DNA of 64,000 bases, from positions 38,576 through 102,575 of the forward strand of contig JAPSKH010000005.1 of assembly GCA_031177765.1 (NCBI GenBank). Direction: 5' to 3'. Positions 41,456 through 49,151 of this stretch are shown piece by piece; within the stretch, counting starts at the first letter, position 1; each line of letters opens with the position of its first letter. Both the position numbers and the translations under genes were made by a program. Under the pieces are notes generated by a model. It saw only the letters and a program-made list of their open reading frames with translations. It was not told the DNA's origin and ran no database searches. The DNA comes from Microbacterium sp. (GTDB lineage Bacteria > Actinomycetota > Actinomycetes > Actinomycetales > Microbacteriaceae).

Positions 41456-41473
41456 GCGCGCCCTCCGGCGCGC
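41456..41473 (+). terminator. Short GC hairpin between the peptidase gene and uppP
   Basis: 7-bp stem GCGCGCC with loop CTCC and no T-tract, ending 17 bp before the uppP ATG. Could be a weak terminator or attenuator. Confidence 0.3.
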
Positions 41474-41490
41474 CGGAATGAAAGGCGCCC

Positions 41491-42321
41491 ATGCAGTTCA
41501 TCGAGGCGATCATCCTCGGGCTCGTCCAGGGTCTCACCGAGTTCCTCCCGATCTCGTCGAGCGCGCACCTGCGCATCGTCGGCGAGTTCCTCCCCTCGGC
41601 GCAGGACCCGGGCGCCACCTTCACCGCGATCACCCAGATCGGCACCGAGGCGGCGGTGCTGCTGTACTTCTGGGGGACGATCGTGCGGATCATCGCCCGG
41701 TGGGCGCAGTCGCTCGCGGGCCGCGTGCCGCGCAACGACCCCGACGCGCGCATGGGATGGCTCATCATCCTCGGGACCATCCCGATCGGGGTGCTCGGGT
41801 TCCTCTTCCAGGACGTGATCCGCAACACGTTCCGCAACCTCTGGCTGGTGGCCGTCGTGCTCATCGTGTTCGGGCTGCTGCTGGGCGCCGCCGACCGATG
41901 GGGTCGGCGTACCCGCGAGCTGCCCGACCTGACATACCCGCATGGACTCGCACTGGGATTCGCCCAGGCCCTCGCGCTCATTCCGGGCGTGTCCCGCTCG
42001 GGCGCGACGACCACTCTCGGACTCGCGCTGGGCTACACCCGCCCCGCGGCAGCCGAGTACGCCTTCCTGCTGGCCGTGCCGGCGGTGTTCGGCAGCGGCT
42101 TCTACGAGCTGCTGCAGAGCTTCGAAGAGCCCGGCGGCCCGTACGGGCTCGCCGAGACGGCCGTCGCGACGATCGTCGCCTTCGGCGTCGGCCTCGCGGT
42201 GATCGCGTTCCTGATGCGCTACCTCAAGCGCGGCAGCTTCCTGCCGTTCGTCATCTATCGCGTGCTGCTGGGAGCGGTGCTCATGGTGCTGCTGGCGGTC
42301 GGCGTGCTGCAGCCGTACTGA
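41491..42321 (+). CDS. uppP: Undecaprenyl-diphosphatase UppP
   Basis: A 276-residue membrane enzyme that recycles the C55 lipid carrier for cell-wall synthesis and gives bacitracin tolerance when abundant. The two active-site signatures are clear: [20 protein letters not shown] at the N-terminus (Glu-rich motif) and [17 protein letters not shown] near residue 165 (PGxSRSG). About eight hydrophobic segments. AAAGG precedes the ATG. Confidence 0.96.
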   Translation: MQFIEAIILGLVQGLTEFLPISSSAHLRIVGEFLPSAQDPGATFTAITQIGTEAAVLLYFWGTIVRIIARWAQSLAGRVPRNDPDARMGWLIILGTIPIGVLGFLFQDVIRNTFRNLWLVAVVLIVFGLLLGAADRWGRRTRELPDLTYPHGLALGFAQALALIPGVSRSGATTTLGLALGYTRPAAAEYAFLLAVPAVFGSGFYELLQSFEEPGGPYGLAETAVATIVAFGVGLAVIAFLMRYLKRGSFLPFVIYRVLLGAVLMVLLAVGVLQPY

Positions 42322-42327
42322 CGTCGG

Positions 42328-42342
42328 GGCCGCGACGCGGCC
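42328..42342. terminator. Possible terminator between uppP and the PAC2 gene
   Basis: GGCCGCGACGCGGCC, inverted repeat in the 25-bp convergent gap; no T-tract. Confidence 0.35.
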
Positions 42343-42346
42343 GGAG

Positions 42347-43210
42347 TCACCGGCGGGGGTCGTCGCGTCCGGGCTTGTTCGGTCCCTCTCCGCCGCGCCG
42401 CAGGTACCGCTCGAACTCCTGCGCGATGGCGTCGCCGGACGCCTCCGGGGAATCCCAGGTGTCGCGGGTGCGCTCCAGCTGGCGGATGTACTCTGTCATC
42501 TCCTCGTCGTCCGCCGCGGCGGCGTCGATGGATGCCTCCCAGGCGGCCGCCTCGGTGGCGAGATCGCCGCGGGGCACGGGCGCGCTCGTGAGGTCCTCGA
42601 GCCGGTCGAGCAGCGCGAGCGTCGCCTTGGGCGAGGGGGTGTGCCCCGCGACGTAGTGGGGCACGCTCGCCCAGAGGCTCGCCGCAGGGATGCCCGCGGC
42701 ATCCGCGGCGCTGCTCAGCACGCTGAGGATGCCCACCGGCCCCTCGTAGGTGCTCCGCTCGAGGCCCAGCGAGCCGCGAAGGGCTTCGTTCTCGCTGCCG
42801 GCGAAGACGGAGATCGGACGGGTGTGGGGGACGTCGGACATCATCGAGCCGATCGCGACGAAGCCGGTGATGTCCTCCCTCAGCGCCACGTCGATGAACT
42901 CGGACGCGAACGCCTGCCAGGCGCGGGCCGGCTCGACGCCGGTCAGCAGCCACAGCTGGGTGCCGCGCGTGGCACGCGAGGGTCGCAGGAGCGTCGCCTC
43001 GGGCCACCGCAGCACGCGTCGGCCGTCGGCGTCCACGGCGACGTGCGGGCGGGTGTACTGGTAGTCGAAGTACAGCTCGGGGTCGACCGAGAACACCGGC
43101 TCGTAGGAGCCGGCGTCGCGCAGGTGGGCGATCGCCGACGAGGCGGCCTCGCCCGCGTCGTTCCAGCCGTCGAAAGCGGCGACGAGCACACGACGACCCA
43201 GTCCGTCCAC
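42347..43210 (-). CDS. PAC2 family protein
   Basis: A 287-residue cytoplasmic protein of the PAC2 family, named after proteasome assembly chaperone 2 and common in actinobacteria. It shows VLVAAFDGWNDAGEAASSAIAHL near the start, FIDVALREDITGFVAIGSMMSDVPHTRP, and a glycine-poor acidic C-terminus with DDEEMTEYIRQLER. Function in bacteria is not established, and no proteasome genes are seen nearby. GTG 43210 is preceded by GGAGGAGG. Confidence 0.9.
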   Translation of the reverse strand: MDGLGRRVLVAAFDGWNDAGEAASSAIAHLRDAGSYEPVFSVDPELYFDYQYTRPHVAVDADGRRVLRWPEATLLRPSRATRGTQLWLLTGVEPARAWQAFASEFIDVALREDITGFVAIGSMMSDVPHTRPISVFAGSENEALRGSLGLERSTYEGPVGILSVLSSAADAAGIPAASLWASVPHYVAGHTPSPKATLALLDRLEDLTSAPVPRGDLATEAAAWEASIDAAAADDEEMTEYIRQLERTRDTWDSPEASGDAIAQEFERYLRRGGEGPNKPGRDDPRR

Positions 43211-43241
43211 GAGACCTCCTCCGCGCCTGCCGGCTTGTTCC

Positions 43242-43247
43242 AGGATA
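43242..43247 (-). promoter_or_regulatory. -10 box TATCCT for the PAC2 gene
   Basis: Minus-strand TATCCT, 31 nt before GTG 43210, with a ribosome site in between. Confidence 0.4.
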
Positions 43248-43328
43248 GGCCCGCGCCATCGCACCGGGCCCATCCGCGACCGTCGGGCACGTGTGACCGC
43301 TCGCCCCGAGAGCCGGAAGTCCGCTCGG

Positions 43329-43334
43329 TAGGAT
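43329..43334 (+). promoter_or_regulatory. -10 box TAGGAT, leaderless HAD phosphatase
   Basis: TAGGAT, 6 nt before GTG 43341. Confidence 0.5.
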
Positions 43335-43340
43335 TGCACG

Positions 43341-44033
43341 GTGAACGCACCACGCCTTGCCGCCGTCCTGTGGGATATGGACGGCACCCTCGTCGACACC
43401 GAACCGTACTGGATGGCTGCGGAGACACCGCTGGTCGAGAGGTTCGGCGGCACGTGGTCGCACGAGCAGGCGCTGAGCCTGGTGGGACTGGCGCTGGAGG
43501 ACTCGGCGCGGATCTTCCAGGCCGCCGGGGTGCGCATGAGCGTCGACGACATCATCGATCATCTGACCGACGAGGTCATGCACCGGCTGTCGACGACGGG
43601 TGTGCCGTTCCGCCCCGGAGCACGCGAGCTGCTCGCGGGCCTGCGCGCCGCGGGCATCAAGACCGGCCTCGTCACGATGTCCATGCGTCGGATGGCCCAG
43701 TCAGTGGTCGATCTGATCGACTTCGACGCCTTCGACGTCATCGTCGCCGGCGACGACGCCACGCGTCCGAAGCCCTTCCCCGACCCGTACCTGCAGGCCT
43801 GTGAGGCGCTGGGGGTCACGCCGGAGGAGACGGTGGCGATCGAGGACTCGCCGAACGGGCTGCGCTCCGCTGTCGCCTCGGGCGCATCGTCGATCGGGGT
43901 CCCGCTGATGGTGTCGCTGGCCGGCGCCGGTGCGCACGCCGTATGGCCGACGCTCGAGGGTCGCACCGTGGAGGATGTCATCGCCTTCCACGCCGCGCAT
44001 CGCGCCGGCCTCCACCGTGAGGTCGTGCGATGA
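43341..44033 (+). CDS. HAD family phosphatase (beta-phosphoglucomutase-like)
   Basis: A 230-residue HAD hydrolase. Motif I LWDMDGTLVDTEPYW (nucleophile Asp13 or so) is followed by a helical cap, motif II VTMSMRR, motif III KPFPDPYLQACEALGV and motif IV AIEDSPNGLRSAVASG. The subfamily dephosphorylates small sugar phosphates and related metabolites. ATG of trmI overlaps its stop (ATGA), so the two share translation. Confidence 0.9.
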   Translation: MNAPRLAAVLWDMDGTLVDTEPYWMAAETPLVERFGGTWSHEQALSLVGLALEDSARIFQAAGVRMSVDDIIDHLTDEVMHRLSTTGVPFRPGARELLAGLRAAGIKTGLVTMSMRRMAQSVVDLIDFDAFDVIVAGDDATRPKPFPDPYLQACEALGVTPEETVAIEDSPNGLRSAVASGASSIGVPLMVSLAGAGAHAVWPTLEGRTVEDVIAFHAAHRAGLHREVVR

Positions 44034-45037
44034 GCGGGCGGCCCAGCGGTCCCTTCCGCCTCGGAGACCGCGTGCAGCTGACCGGACCGAAAGGTCGCCT
44101 GCACACGATCACCCTGCGCGAAGGCGGCGAGCTCCACACGCACCACGGCGTCCTGCGACACGCCGACCTCGTAGGCCAGCCCGACGGATCGGTCGTCGCC
44201 AACAGCGGCGGCCACGAATACCTCGCGCTGCGTCCGCTGCTGCGGGACTTCGTGATGTCGATGCCGCGTGGCGCGGCGATCGTCTATCCGAAGGATGCCG
44301 CGCAGATCCTCGCGGAGGCGGACGTGTTCCCGGGCGCAACGGTCGTCGAGGCGGGCGTCGGCTCCGGGGCGCTGTCGCTGTGGCTGCTGCGGGCGATCGG
44401 CGCCGAGGGGCGCCTCATCTCGTTCGAGCGGCGCGAGGACTTCGCCGCGGTGGCGCGCGCGAACGTCGAGACGTTCGTGGGGGAGGTGCCGGCGAACTGG
44501 GACGTCGTGGTCGAGGACCTGGTCGAGGCGCTGCCGTCGGCGGTGGCGCCGGGAACCGTGGATCGGGTGGTGCTGGACATGCTGGCGCCGTGGGAGTGCA
44601 TCGACGTCGTGGCGGACGCGCTGACCCCGGGCGGCGTGGTGGTGTGCTACGTCGCGACCGCGACGCAGCTCAGCCGTGTCGCCGAGTACATCCGCGGCAC
44701 GGGACTGTTCACCGAGCCCGACGCCAACGAGACGATGGTGCGGGGCTGGCACGTCGAGGGGCTCGCGGTGCGTCCGGATCACCGCATGGTGGCGCACACC
44801 GGCTTCCTGGTGTGGGCGAGGCGGTTGGCGCCCGGCGCGATCCCGCCCGAGGTCAAGCGCCGCGCGTCGAAGTCCAGCTACTCCGACGAGGACGTCGAAC
44901 TGTGGACGCCCGGTGCCGTCGGCGACCGCGAGATCACCGACAAGAACCTGCGCAAGCGCGTGCGGGAGGCCGAGCGCGCAGCCGAGGGCGCGCGGCTGGC
45001 GGCCGGGCGCACCAGCGACGACGCGCCGAACGCCTAA
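44030..45037 (+). CDS. trmI: tRNA (adenine-58-N1)-methyltransferase TrmI
   Basis: A 335-residue class I methyltransferase. The N-terminal beta domain (FRLGDRVQLTGPKGRLHTITL) precedes GAAIVYPKDAAQI, then the SAM motif VVEAGVGSGALSLWLLRAIG and VVLDMLAPWE with the catalytic Asp. Makes m1A58 in the T-loop. The C-terminal ~50 residues are a Lys/Arg/Glu-rich helix. The stop TAA is also the start of the -10 box of the FKBP gene. In many actinobacteria proteasome genes follow trmI; here they do not. Confidence 0.94.
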   Translation: MSGRPSGPFRLGDRVQLTGPKGRLHTITLREGGELHTHHGVLRHADLVGQPDGSVVANSGGHEYLALRPLLRDFVMSMPRGAAIVYPKDAAQILAEADVFPGATVVEAGVGSGALSLWLLRAIGAEGRLISFERREDFAAVARANVETFVGEVPANWDVVVEDLVEALPSAVAPGTVDRVVLDMLAPWECIDVVADALTPGGVVVCYVATATQLSRVAEYIRGTGLFTEPDANETMVRGWHVEGLAVRPDHRMVAHTGFLVWARRLAPGAIPPEVKRRASKSSYSDEDVELWTPGAVGDREITDKNLRKRVREAERAAEGARLAAGRTSDDAPNA

Positions 45038-45040
45038 ACT
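45035..45040 (+). promoter_or_regulatory. -10 box TAAACT overlapping the trmI stop codon
   Basis: TAAACT starts at the trmI stop TAA and lies 6 nt before GTG 45047. Confidence 0.5.
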
Positions 45041-45046
45041 GATCCG

Positions 45047-46009
45047 GTGCGCAAGATCCCCGCTGCCCTCGCCGTCCTGGGCCTGACGACCGTCGGCCTG
45101 GCCGGCTGCTCGCTGCCCGGCTCCAACGACTGCTCGCGCCCCGCCGTGTCCGATCGCGAGGTGATGGACCTCATCGACGTGACGGGCAGCACGGACGCCG
45201 AGCCCGAGGTCGACGTCTTCACCCCGCTGCACGCCTCCACGCTCGCCTTCGAGGACGTCGAGCAGGGGAACGGCACCGTCATCACGACGGCCGACCAGCT
45301 CGTGGTGATCGACGTCGCGCTGTTCAGCGGCACCACGGGAGAGCCGCTCGTGTCCACGCCCTACGACGGCGACCTGTCGCGAGTGTTCCCGCTCTCGCAG
45401 TGGACCCAGGGCTTCCCCGGGTTCGAGGAGGCGCTGACCTGCGCCGCCGAGGGATCCCGCGTCGCGGTCGCGCTCGCGCCCGAGGACCTGACGCCGGAGT
45501 CGGCGGCGAGCCTGGGGCTCGAGCAGAACGACTCCGCCGTCGCGGTGATCGACGTCCGCAAGGTGTACCTCGCCGCGGCGGACGGGCAGGACCAGTTCAC
45601 CGCCGGTCACGGGCTGCCCGCGGTGGTCCGCGCCCCCGACGGCCGTCCCGGCCTCATCGTTCCGGACGGCGCGCCGCCGCAGGACATCGCCGTCCAGACG
45701 CTGAAGAAGGGGTCTGGCCCCGCGGTCACCGGCGACGAGCCGGTGCGCGTGCACTACACCGGCGTCGTCTGGGGCGAGGACGACCCGTTCGACTCCACCT
45801 GGGGCGCAGAGCCGGCGTCGTTGACGCTCGACGGCGTCGTTCCGGGCTTCGCGCAGGCGCTCGAAGGCCAGACGGTGGGCTCTCAGGTGCTGGTCGTGAT
45901 CCCGCCCGATCTCGGGTACGGCGATGAGGAGCAGGGTTCCATCCCGGCCGATTCGACGCTCGTCTTCGTCATCGACATCCTGGGTCTGGACGCCGAACCG
46001 CAGCAGTAG
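45047..46009 (+). CDS. FKBP-type peptidyl-prolyl isomerase lipoprotein
   Basis: A 320-residue exported foldase. The signal ends in lipobox LAGC (Cys21). A first FKBP-like repeat (~60-170) is followed by a canonical FKBP domain (~220-315) with GDEPVRVHYTGVVWGEDDPFDSTW, VVPGFAQALEGQTVGSQVLVVIPPDLGYG and ADSTLVFVIDILGL. Aids folding of exported proteins; the tatAC genes lie three genes downstream. Confidence 0.92.
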   Translation: MRKIPAALAVLGLTTVGLAGCSLPGSNDCSRPAVSDREVMDLIDVTGSTDAEPEVDVFTPLHASTLAFEDVEQGNGTVITTADQLVVIDVALFSGTTGEPLVSTPYDGDLSRVFPLSQWTQGFPGFEEALTCAAEGSRVAVALAPEDLTPESAASLGLEQNDSAVAVIDVRKVYLAAADGQDQFTAGHGLPAVVRAPDGRPGLIVPDGAPPQDIAVQTLKKGSGPAVTGDEPVRVHYTGVVWGEDDPFDSTWGAEPASLTLDGVVPGFAQALEGQTVGSQVLVVIPPDLGYGDEEQGSIPADSTLVFVIDILGLDAEPQQ

Positions 46010-46042
46010 GCGGGGATCCGCGGCGGCGTGCAGACGGCGCTC

Positions 46043-46048
46043 TAGGAT
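46043..46048 (+). promoter_or_regulatory. -10 box TAGGAT, leaderless pafB
   Basis: TAGGAT, 6 nt before GTG 46055. Confidence 0.5.
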
Positions 46049-46054
46049 AGGCGG

Positions 46055-47050
46055 GTGCCTGCCAACCCGTCCGCGAAGATTCCGCCCGAGGAGCGGCTCG
46101 TCAATCTCGTCGTCGCGCTGATCGCGACCGATCAGGGGCTGACGAAGGACACCATCCTGACCTCGGTCGCCGGGTACCGGGAGCAGAGCGCGTCGGGCGC
46201 GTCGAAGGACGCCCTCGAGAAGATGTTCGAGCGCGACAAGGAGAGTCTGCGCGGGCTCGGTGTGCCGATCGAGACGATCGGCGACTTCGCCGATCCCGAC
46301 GATCTGCGCGAGGCGCGATACCGGGTGCCGAGCGCGGAGTACGAGCTCCCCGACGACATCGAGTTCACGCCCGCCGAGCTGGCGCTGCTGAACCTCGCAG
46401 GAGGCGTGTGGAGCGAGAGCTCCATGTCGGACGACGCACGCAGCGGCCTGCGCAAGATCCGCGCCCTCGGCGACCTCGTCGACGAGCCGATCATCGGGTT
46501 CTCGCCCCGGCTCAGCCTGCACGACCCCGCCTTCTCGCCGCTGCAGCAGGCGATCGAGCAGAGCCGCGTCGTCACGTTCCCGTACCTGAAGCCGGGTGAG
46601 GACCGGCCGCGCACCCGGCGGCTGCAGCCGCTGGCGCTCGTGGAGTACGAAGGTCGCTGGCACGTCTTCGGGATCGACCTCGACATCGGCGCCGACCGCA
46701 CCTTCCTTCTCGCCCGCATCGTCGGGCCCGTGACCGTCACCCGCCACACCTTCGACCCGGCGCTGCGCGACGGGGCGGGGGAGCGGGCACTGTCAGGACT
46801 GGAAGCGGTGGCCGCGCGCAACACCGCGCTGCTCGAGGTCAACCCCGGGACGGAGGCCGCGCTCCGCCTCGCGCGACGTGCCCGTCCGGCCGAGCAGGGG
46901 ATACACGTGTCGTACGTGGACGCGCACATCTTCGCCGACGAACTGGCCTCGTACGGCCCGGAGGTCCGGGTCGTCTCCCCGGCGGACCTGCGCGACCGCG
47001 TCATCGAGCGCCTCGCGGCCACCCGCGACCTGCACCGGAGCGAACCATGA
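46055..47050 (+). CDS. pafB: WYL-domain regulator PafB
   Basis: A 331-residue regulator: N-terminal winged helix-turn-helix (ERLVNLVVALIATDQGLTKDTILTSVAGY), central WYL domain with PRTRRLQPLALVEYEGRWHVFGIDLD, and a C-terminal extension. In mycobacteria PafB and PafC form a heteromer that activates the RecA-independent DNA-damage response. ATG of pafC overlaps its stop. Operon order pafB-pafC-tatA-tatC-helY is shared with M. tuberculosis. Confidence 0.94.
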   Translation: MPANPSAKIPPEERLVNLVVALIATDQGLTKDTILTSVAGYREQSASGASKDALEKMFERDKESLRGLGVPIETIGDFADPDDLREARYRVPSAEYELPDDIEFTPAELALLNLAGGVWSESSMSDDARSGLRKIRALGDLVDEPIIGFSPRLSLHDPAFSPLQQAIEQSRVVTFPYLKPGEDRPRTRRLQPLALVEYEGRWHVFGIDLDIGADRTFLLARIVGPVTVTRHTFDPALRDGAGERALSGLEAVAARNTALLEVNPGTEAALRLARRARPAEQGIHVSYVDAHIFADELASYGPEVRVVSPADLRDRVIERLAATRDLHRSEP

Positions 47051-48009
47051 CCGCCCGCCGCCCCCTCGTCGCGACCGACCGCGCCGCCCTCATGCTCCAG
47101 CTCGTGCCGTACCTCATCGGCAAGGGCGAGGTGTCGATTGCGGAGGCGGCCGACGAGTTCGACGTCACACCCGAGCAGATGCGGGCCATGGTCGAGAAGC
47201 TCACCGTGATCGGGCTCCCGGGGGACCGCGGCTACTGGCAGATGGCGAACGACCTGTTCGACATCGACTGGGACCTCCTGGACGAGCAGGACCTCATCGT
47301 CATCACCAATGCCGTCGGCCTGGAGCGGGCGCCCAAGCTCACCGCGCGCGAAGCCGCCGCCCTGCTGGCGGGCCTCCAGATGGCGCGCTCGATCCCCGGC
47401 GTCGGCGACACCGAGCTGTATGCCGGACTGCTCGCCAAGCTCGCGCGGGGCGCGTCGAGCACGCCCGCCGAGGTGATCCTCGCGCCCGAGCCGGTCGACG
47501 CCGTCCGCGACCGCGTGGCAGCGGCGGTGCGCCGCGGCGTCGCCGTCTCGTTCACCTACAAGGCGCCGGATGCCGCACCCACGACCCGCACGGTCGACCC
47601 GGTGAAGGTCCACATCGCCAGCGGCCAGTGGTACCTGCAAGGCTGGTGCCACCTGCGCGAGGCGATGCGGACGTTCCACCTGGACCGGGTGAGCGAGCTC
47701 GAGCTCACCGACATCCCCATCACCCACGCCGGCGAGCCGGAGCCCGGCTGGTTCGAGCCGTCCGACGCCGATGTGGTGGCCCGCGTCCGCTTCCCCGAGG
47801 CGGTCGCCCCGCTGTTGGGCGACTACCTCGACCGCGCCGAGCTCGAGACGCACGACGGGATGACGATCGCGACGATGCGCGTCGCCGACGAGCTGAGCCT
47901 GCGCCGACTGGCCGCCCGGCGCGGCGGCACCGTCGAGGTGCTCGAACCCGCGGGCGCCCGCCGTGCGGCGTTCGAATGGGCGGAAGCCGGTCTGGCGCAA
48001 TACCGCTGA
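47047..48009 (+). CDS. pafC: WYL-domain regulator PafC
   Basis: A 320-residue partner of PafB. The N-terminal HTH (MLQLVPYLIGKGEVSIAEAADEFDVTPEQMRAMVEKL) is followed by the WYL domain with RTVDPVKVHIASGQWYLQGWCHLREAMRTFHLDRVSEL and a C-terminal WCX-like part. Expected to sense single-stranded DNA through WYL as in mycobacteria. ATG 47047 overlaps the pafB stop (ATGA). Confidence 0.94.
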   Translation: MTARRPLVATDRAALMLQLVPYLIGKGEVSIAEAADEFDVTPEQMRAMVEKLTVIGLPGDRGYWQMANDLFDIDWDLLDEQDLIVITNAVGLERAPKLTAREAAALLAGLQMARSIPGVGDTELYAGLLAKLARGASSTPAEVILAPEPVDAVRDRVAAAVRRGVAVSFTYKAPDAAPTTRTVDPVKVHIASGQWYLQGWCHLREAMRTFHLDRVSELELTDIPITHAGEPEPGWFEPSDADVVARVRFPEAVAPLLGDYLDRAELETHDGMTIATMRVADELSLRRLAARRGGTVEVLEPAGARRAAFEWAEAGLAQYR

Positions 48010-48038
48010 CACCGGCGCGGCGGGTCCGACGCCGTGGT

Positions 48039-48044
48039 TAGACT
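48039..48044 (+). promoter_or_regulatory. -10 box TAGACT for tatA
   Basis: TAGACT, 39 nt before the tatA ATG, suggesting that tatAC-helY can be transcribed apart from pafBC. Confidence 0.4.
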
Positions 48045-48083
48045 GGAGTGACTTTCCGCTGACGCGACACGACGGAGCATCTC

Positions 48084-48326
48084 ATGTTCGGCAATCTGAC
48101 TGGCTGGCACCTGCTGATCGTGCTCGTGGTGATCCTTCTGCTGTTCGGGGCGGCCAAGCTCCCCGCACTGGCCAAGAGCATGGGCCAGTCCGCCCGTGTG
48201 TTCAAGGGCGAGATGAAGGCCATGAAGGAGGAGGACGCAGCGAGCACCACCGCGCCCGACACCACCTCGAGCACGGCATCCACGACGCCGAACACCAGCG
48301 ACGGCACTCCCGACCGCAAGCCCTAG
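48084..48326 (+). CDS. tatA: Twin-arginine translocase subunit TatA
   Basis: An 80-residue Tat pore subunit: N-terminal helix WHLLIVLVVILLLFGAAKLPALAKSMG, amphipathic helix SARVFKGEMKAMKEED and a Ser/Thr/Pro/Asp-rich tail. GGAG precedes the ATG. Its client in this window is the Tat-signal phosphoesterase at 20.9-22.7 kb. tatC begins 3 bp downstream; no tatB is nearby. Confidence 0.95.
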   Translation: MFGNLTGWHLLIVLVVILLLFGAAKLPALAKSMGQSARVFKGEMKAMKEEDAASTTAPDTTSSTASTTPNTSDGTPDRKP

Positions 48327-48329
48327 CGC

Positions 48330-49151
48330 ATGGTCGCGACAGCCGGTTCCGCGCCCGTGAACGGGCCGGAGGCGCCGAAGCGCGACAAGCGCATGTCGCT
48401 GGGGCAGCATCTTCTGGAGCTGCGCAAGCGGCTGATCATCGCCGCGATCGCGCTGATTCTCGGCATGGTGGTGGCCTTCCTCATCACCGACCCGATCATC
48501 CACTGGATCACCGGTCCGATCCGCGAGATCGCCGAACGTCGAGGCGACGACTTCGCCAAGCTCAACTTCGGCACCGTCACCTCCGCCTTCGACCTGCGGA
48601 TGAGGATCGCCTTCTCCATCGGCATCTTCCTGTCGGCTCCCGCATGGCTGTGGCAGATCTGGGCGTTCATCATGCCCGGACTGACGCGCAAGGAGGTCCG
48701 GTACACCGTCGGATTCGTCGCGGCGGCCGTGCCGCTGTTCTTCGCCGGATGCTACGTGGGCGTCCTGATCGTTCCGCACGTGATCGAGCTGATGTGGGGG
48801 TTCACGCCGGAAGGCGGTGTCAACTTCTACAACGCCGCCGAGTACTACGACTTCGTGTTCAAGCTCATGATCGTGATCGGCGTCGCGTTCGTGCTGCCGG
48901 TGTTCCTCGTGGCGCTGAACCTGGCGGGCGTCGTCTCGGGGAGAGCGATCCTCCGGGGCTGGCGGGTCGCCGTCCTGGTCGCGACGGCCTTCGCCGCCCT
49001 CGCCACCCCGGCCGCCGACGTCGTGAGCATGCTCATGCTGGCCGGCATGCTCGTCGTGCTGTTCTTCGCCGCCGCGGGCCTGTCGCTCCTGTTCGACCGC
49101 CGCAGAGCCAAGCGCGACGCCACGCTGCTGCCTCCCGGGGCCGGCTCATGA
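48330..49151 (+). CDS. tatC: Twin-arginine translocase subunit TatC
   Basis: A 273-residue six-helix receptor that binds the twin-arginine signal. The N-terminal MSLGQHLLELRKRLIIAAIAL carries the conserved Glu of the signal-binding patch, and GLTRKEVRYTVGFVAAAVPLFFAGCYVG is typical. The C-terminus is charged. helY's ATG overlaps its stop. Confidence 0.96.
   Translation: MVATAGSAPVNGPEAPKRDKRMSLGQHLLELRKRLIIAAIALILGMVVAFLITDPIIHWITGPIREIAERRGDDFAKLNFGTVTSAFDLRMRIAFSIGIFLSAPAWLWQIWAFIMPGLTRKEVRYTVGFVAAAVPLFFAGCYVGVLIVPHVIELMWGFTPEGGVNFYNAAEYYDFVFKLMIVIGVAFVLPVFLVALNLAGVVSGRAILRGWRVAVLVATAFAALATPAADVVSMLMLAGMLVVLFFAAAGLSLLFDRRRAKRDATLLPPGAGS

Noticed and set aside
43559-46747. A 1062-codon open frame on the minus strand
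   Set aside because: It runs antisense across the HAD, trmI, FKBP and pafB genes, all of which have clear family motifs. Its translation is Arg/His/Gly-rich low-complexity typical of the antisense frame of high-GC genes.
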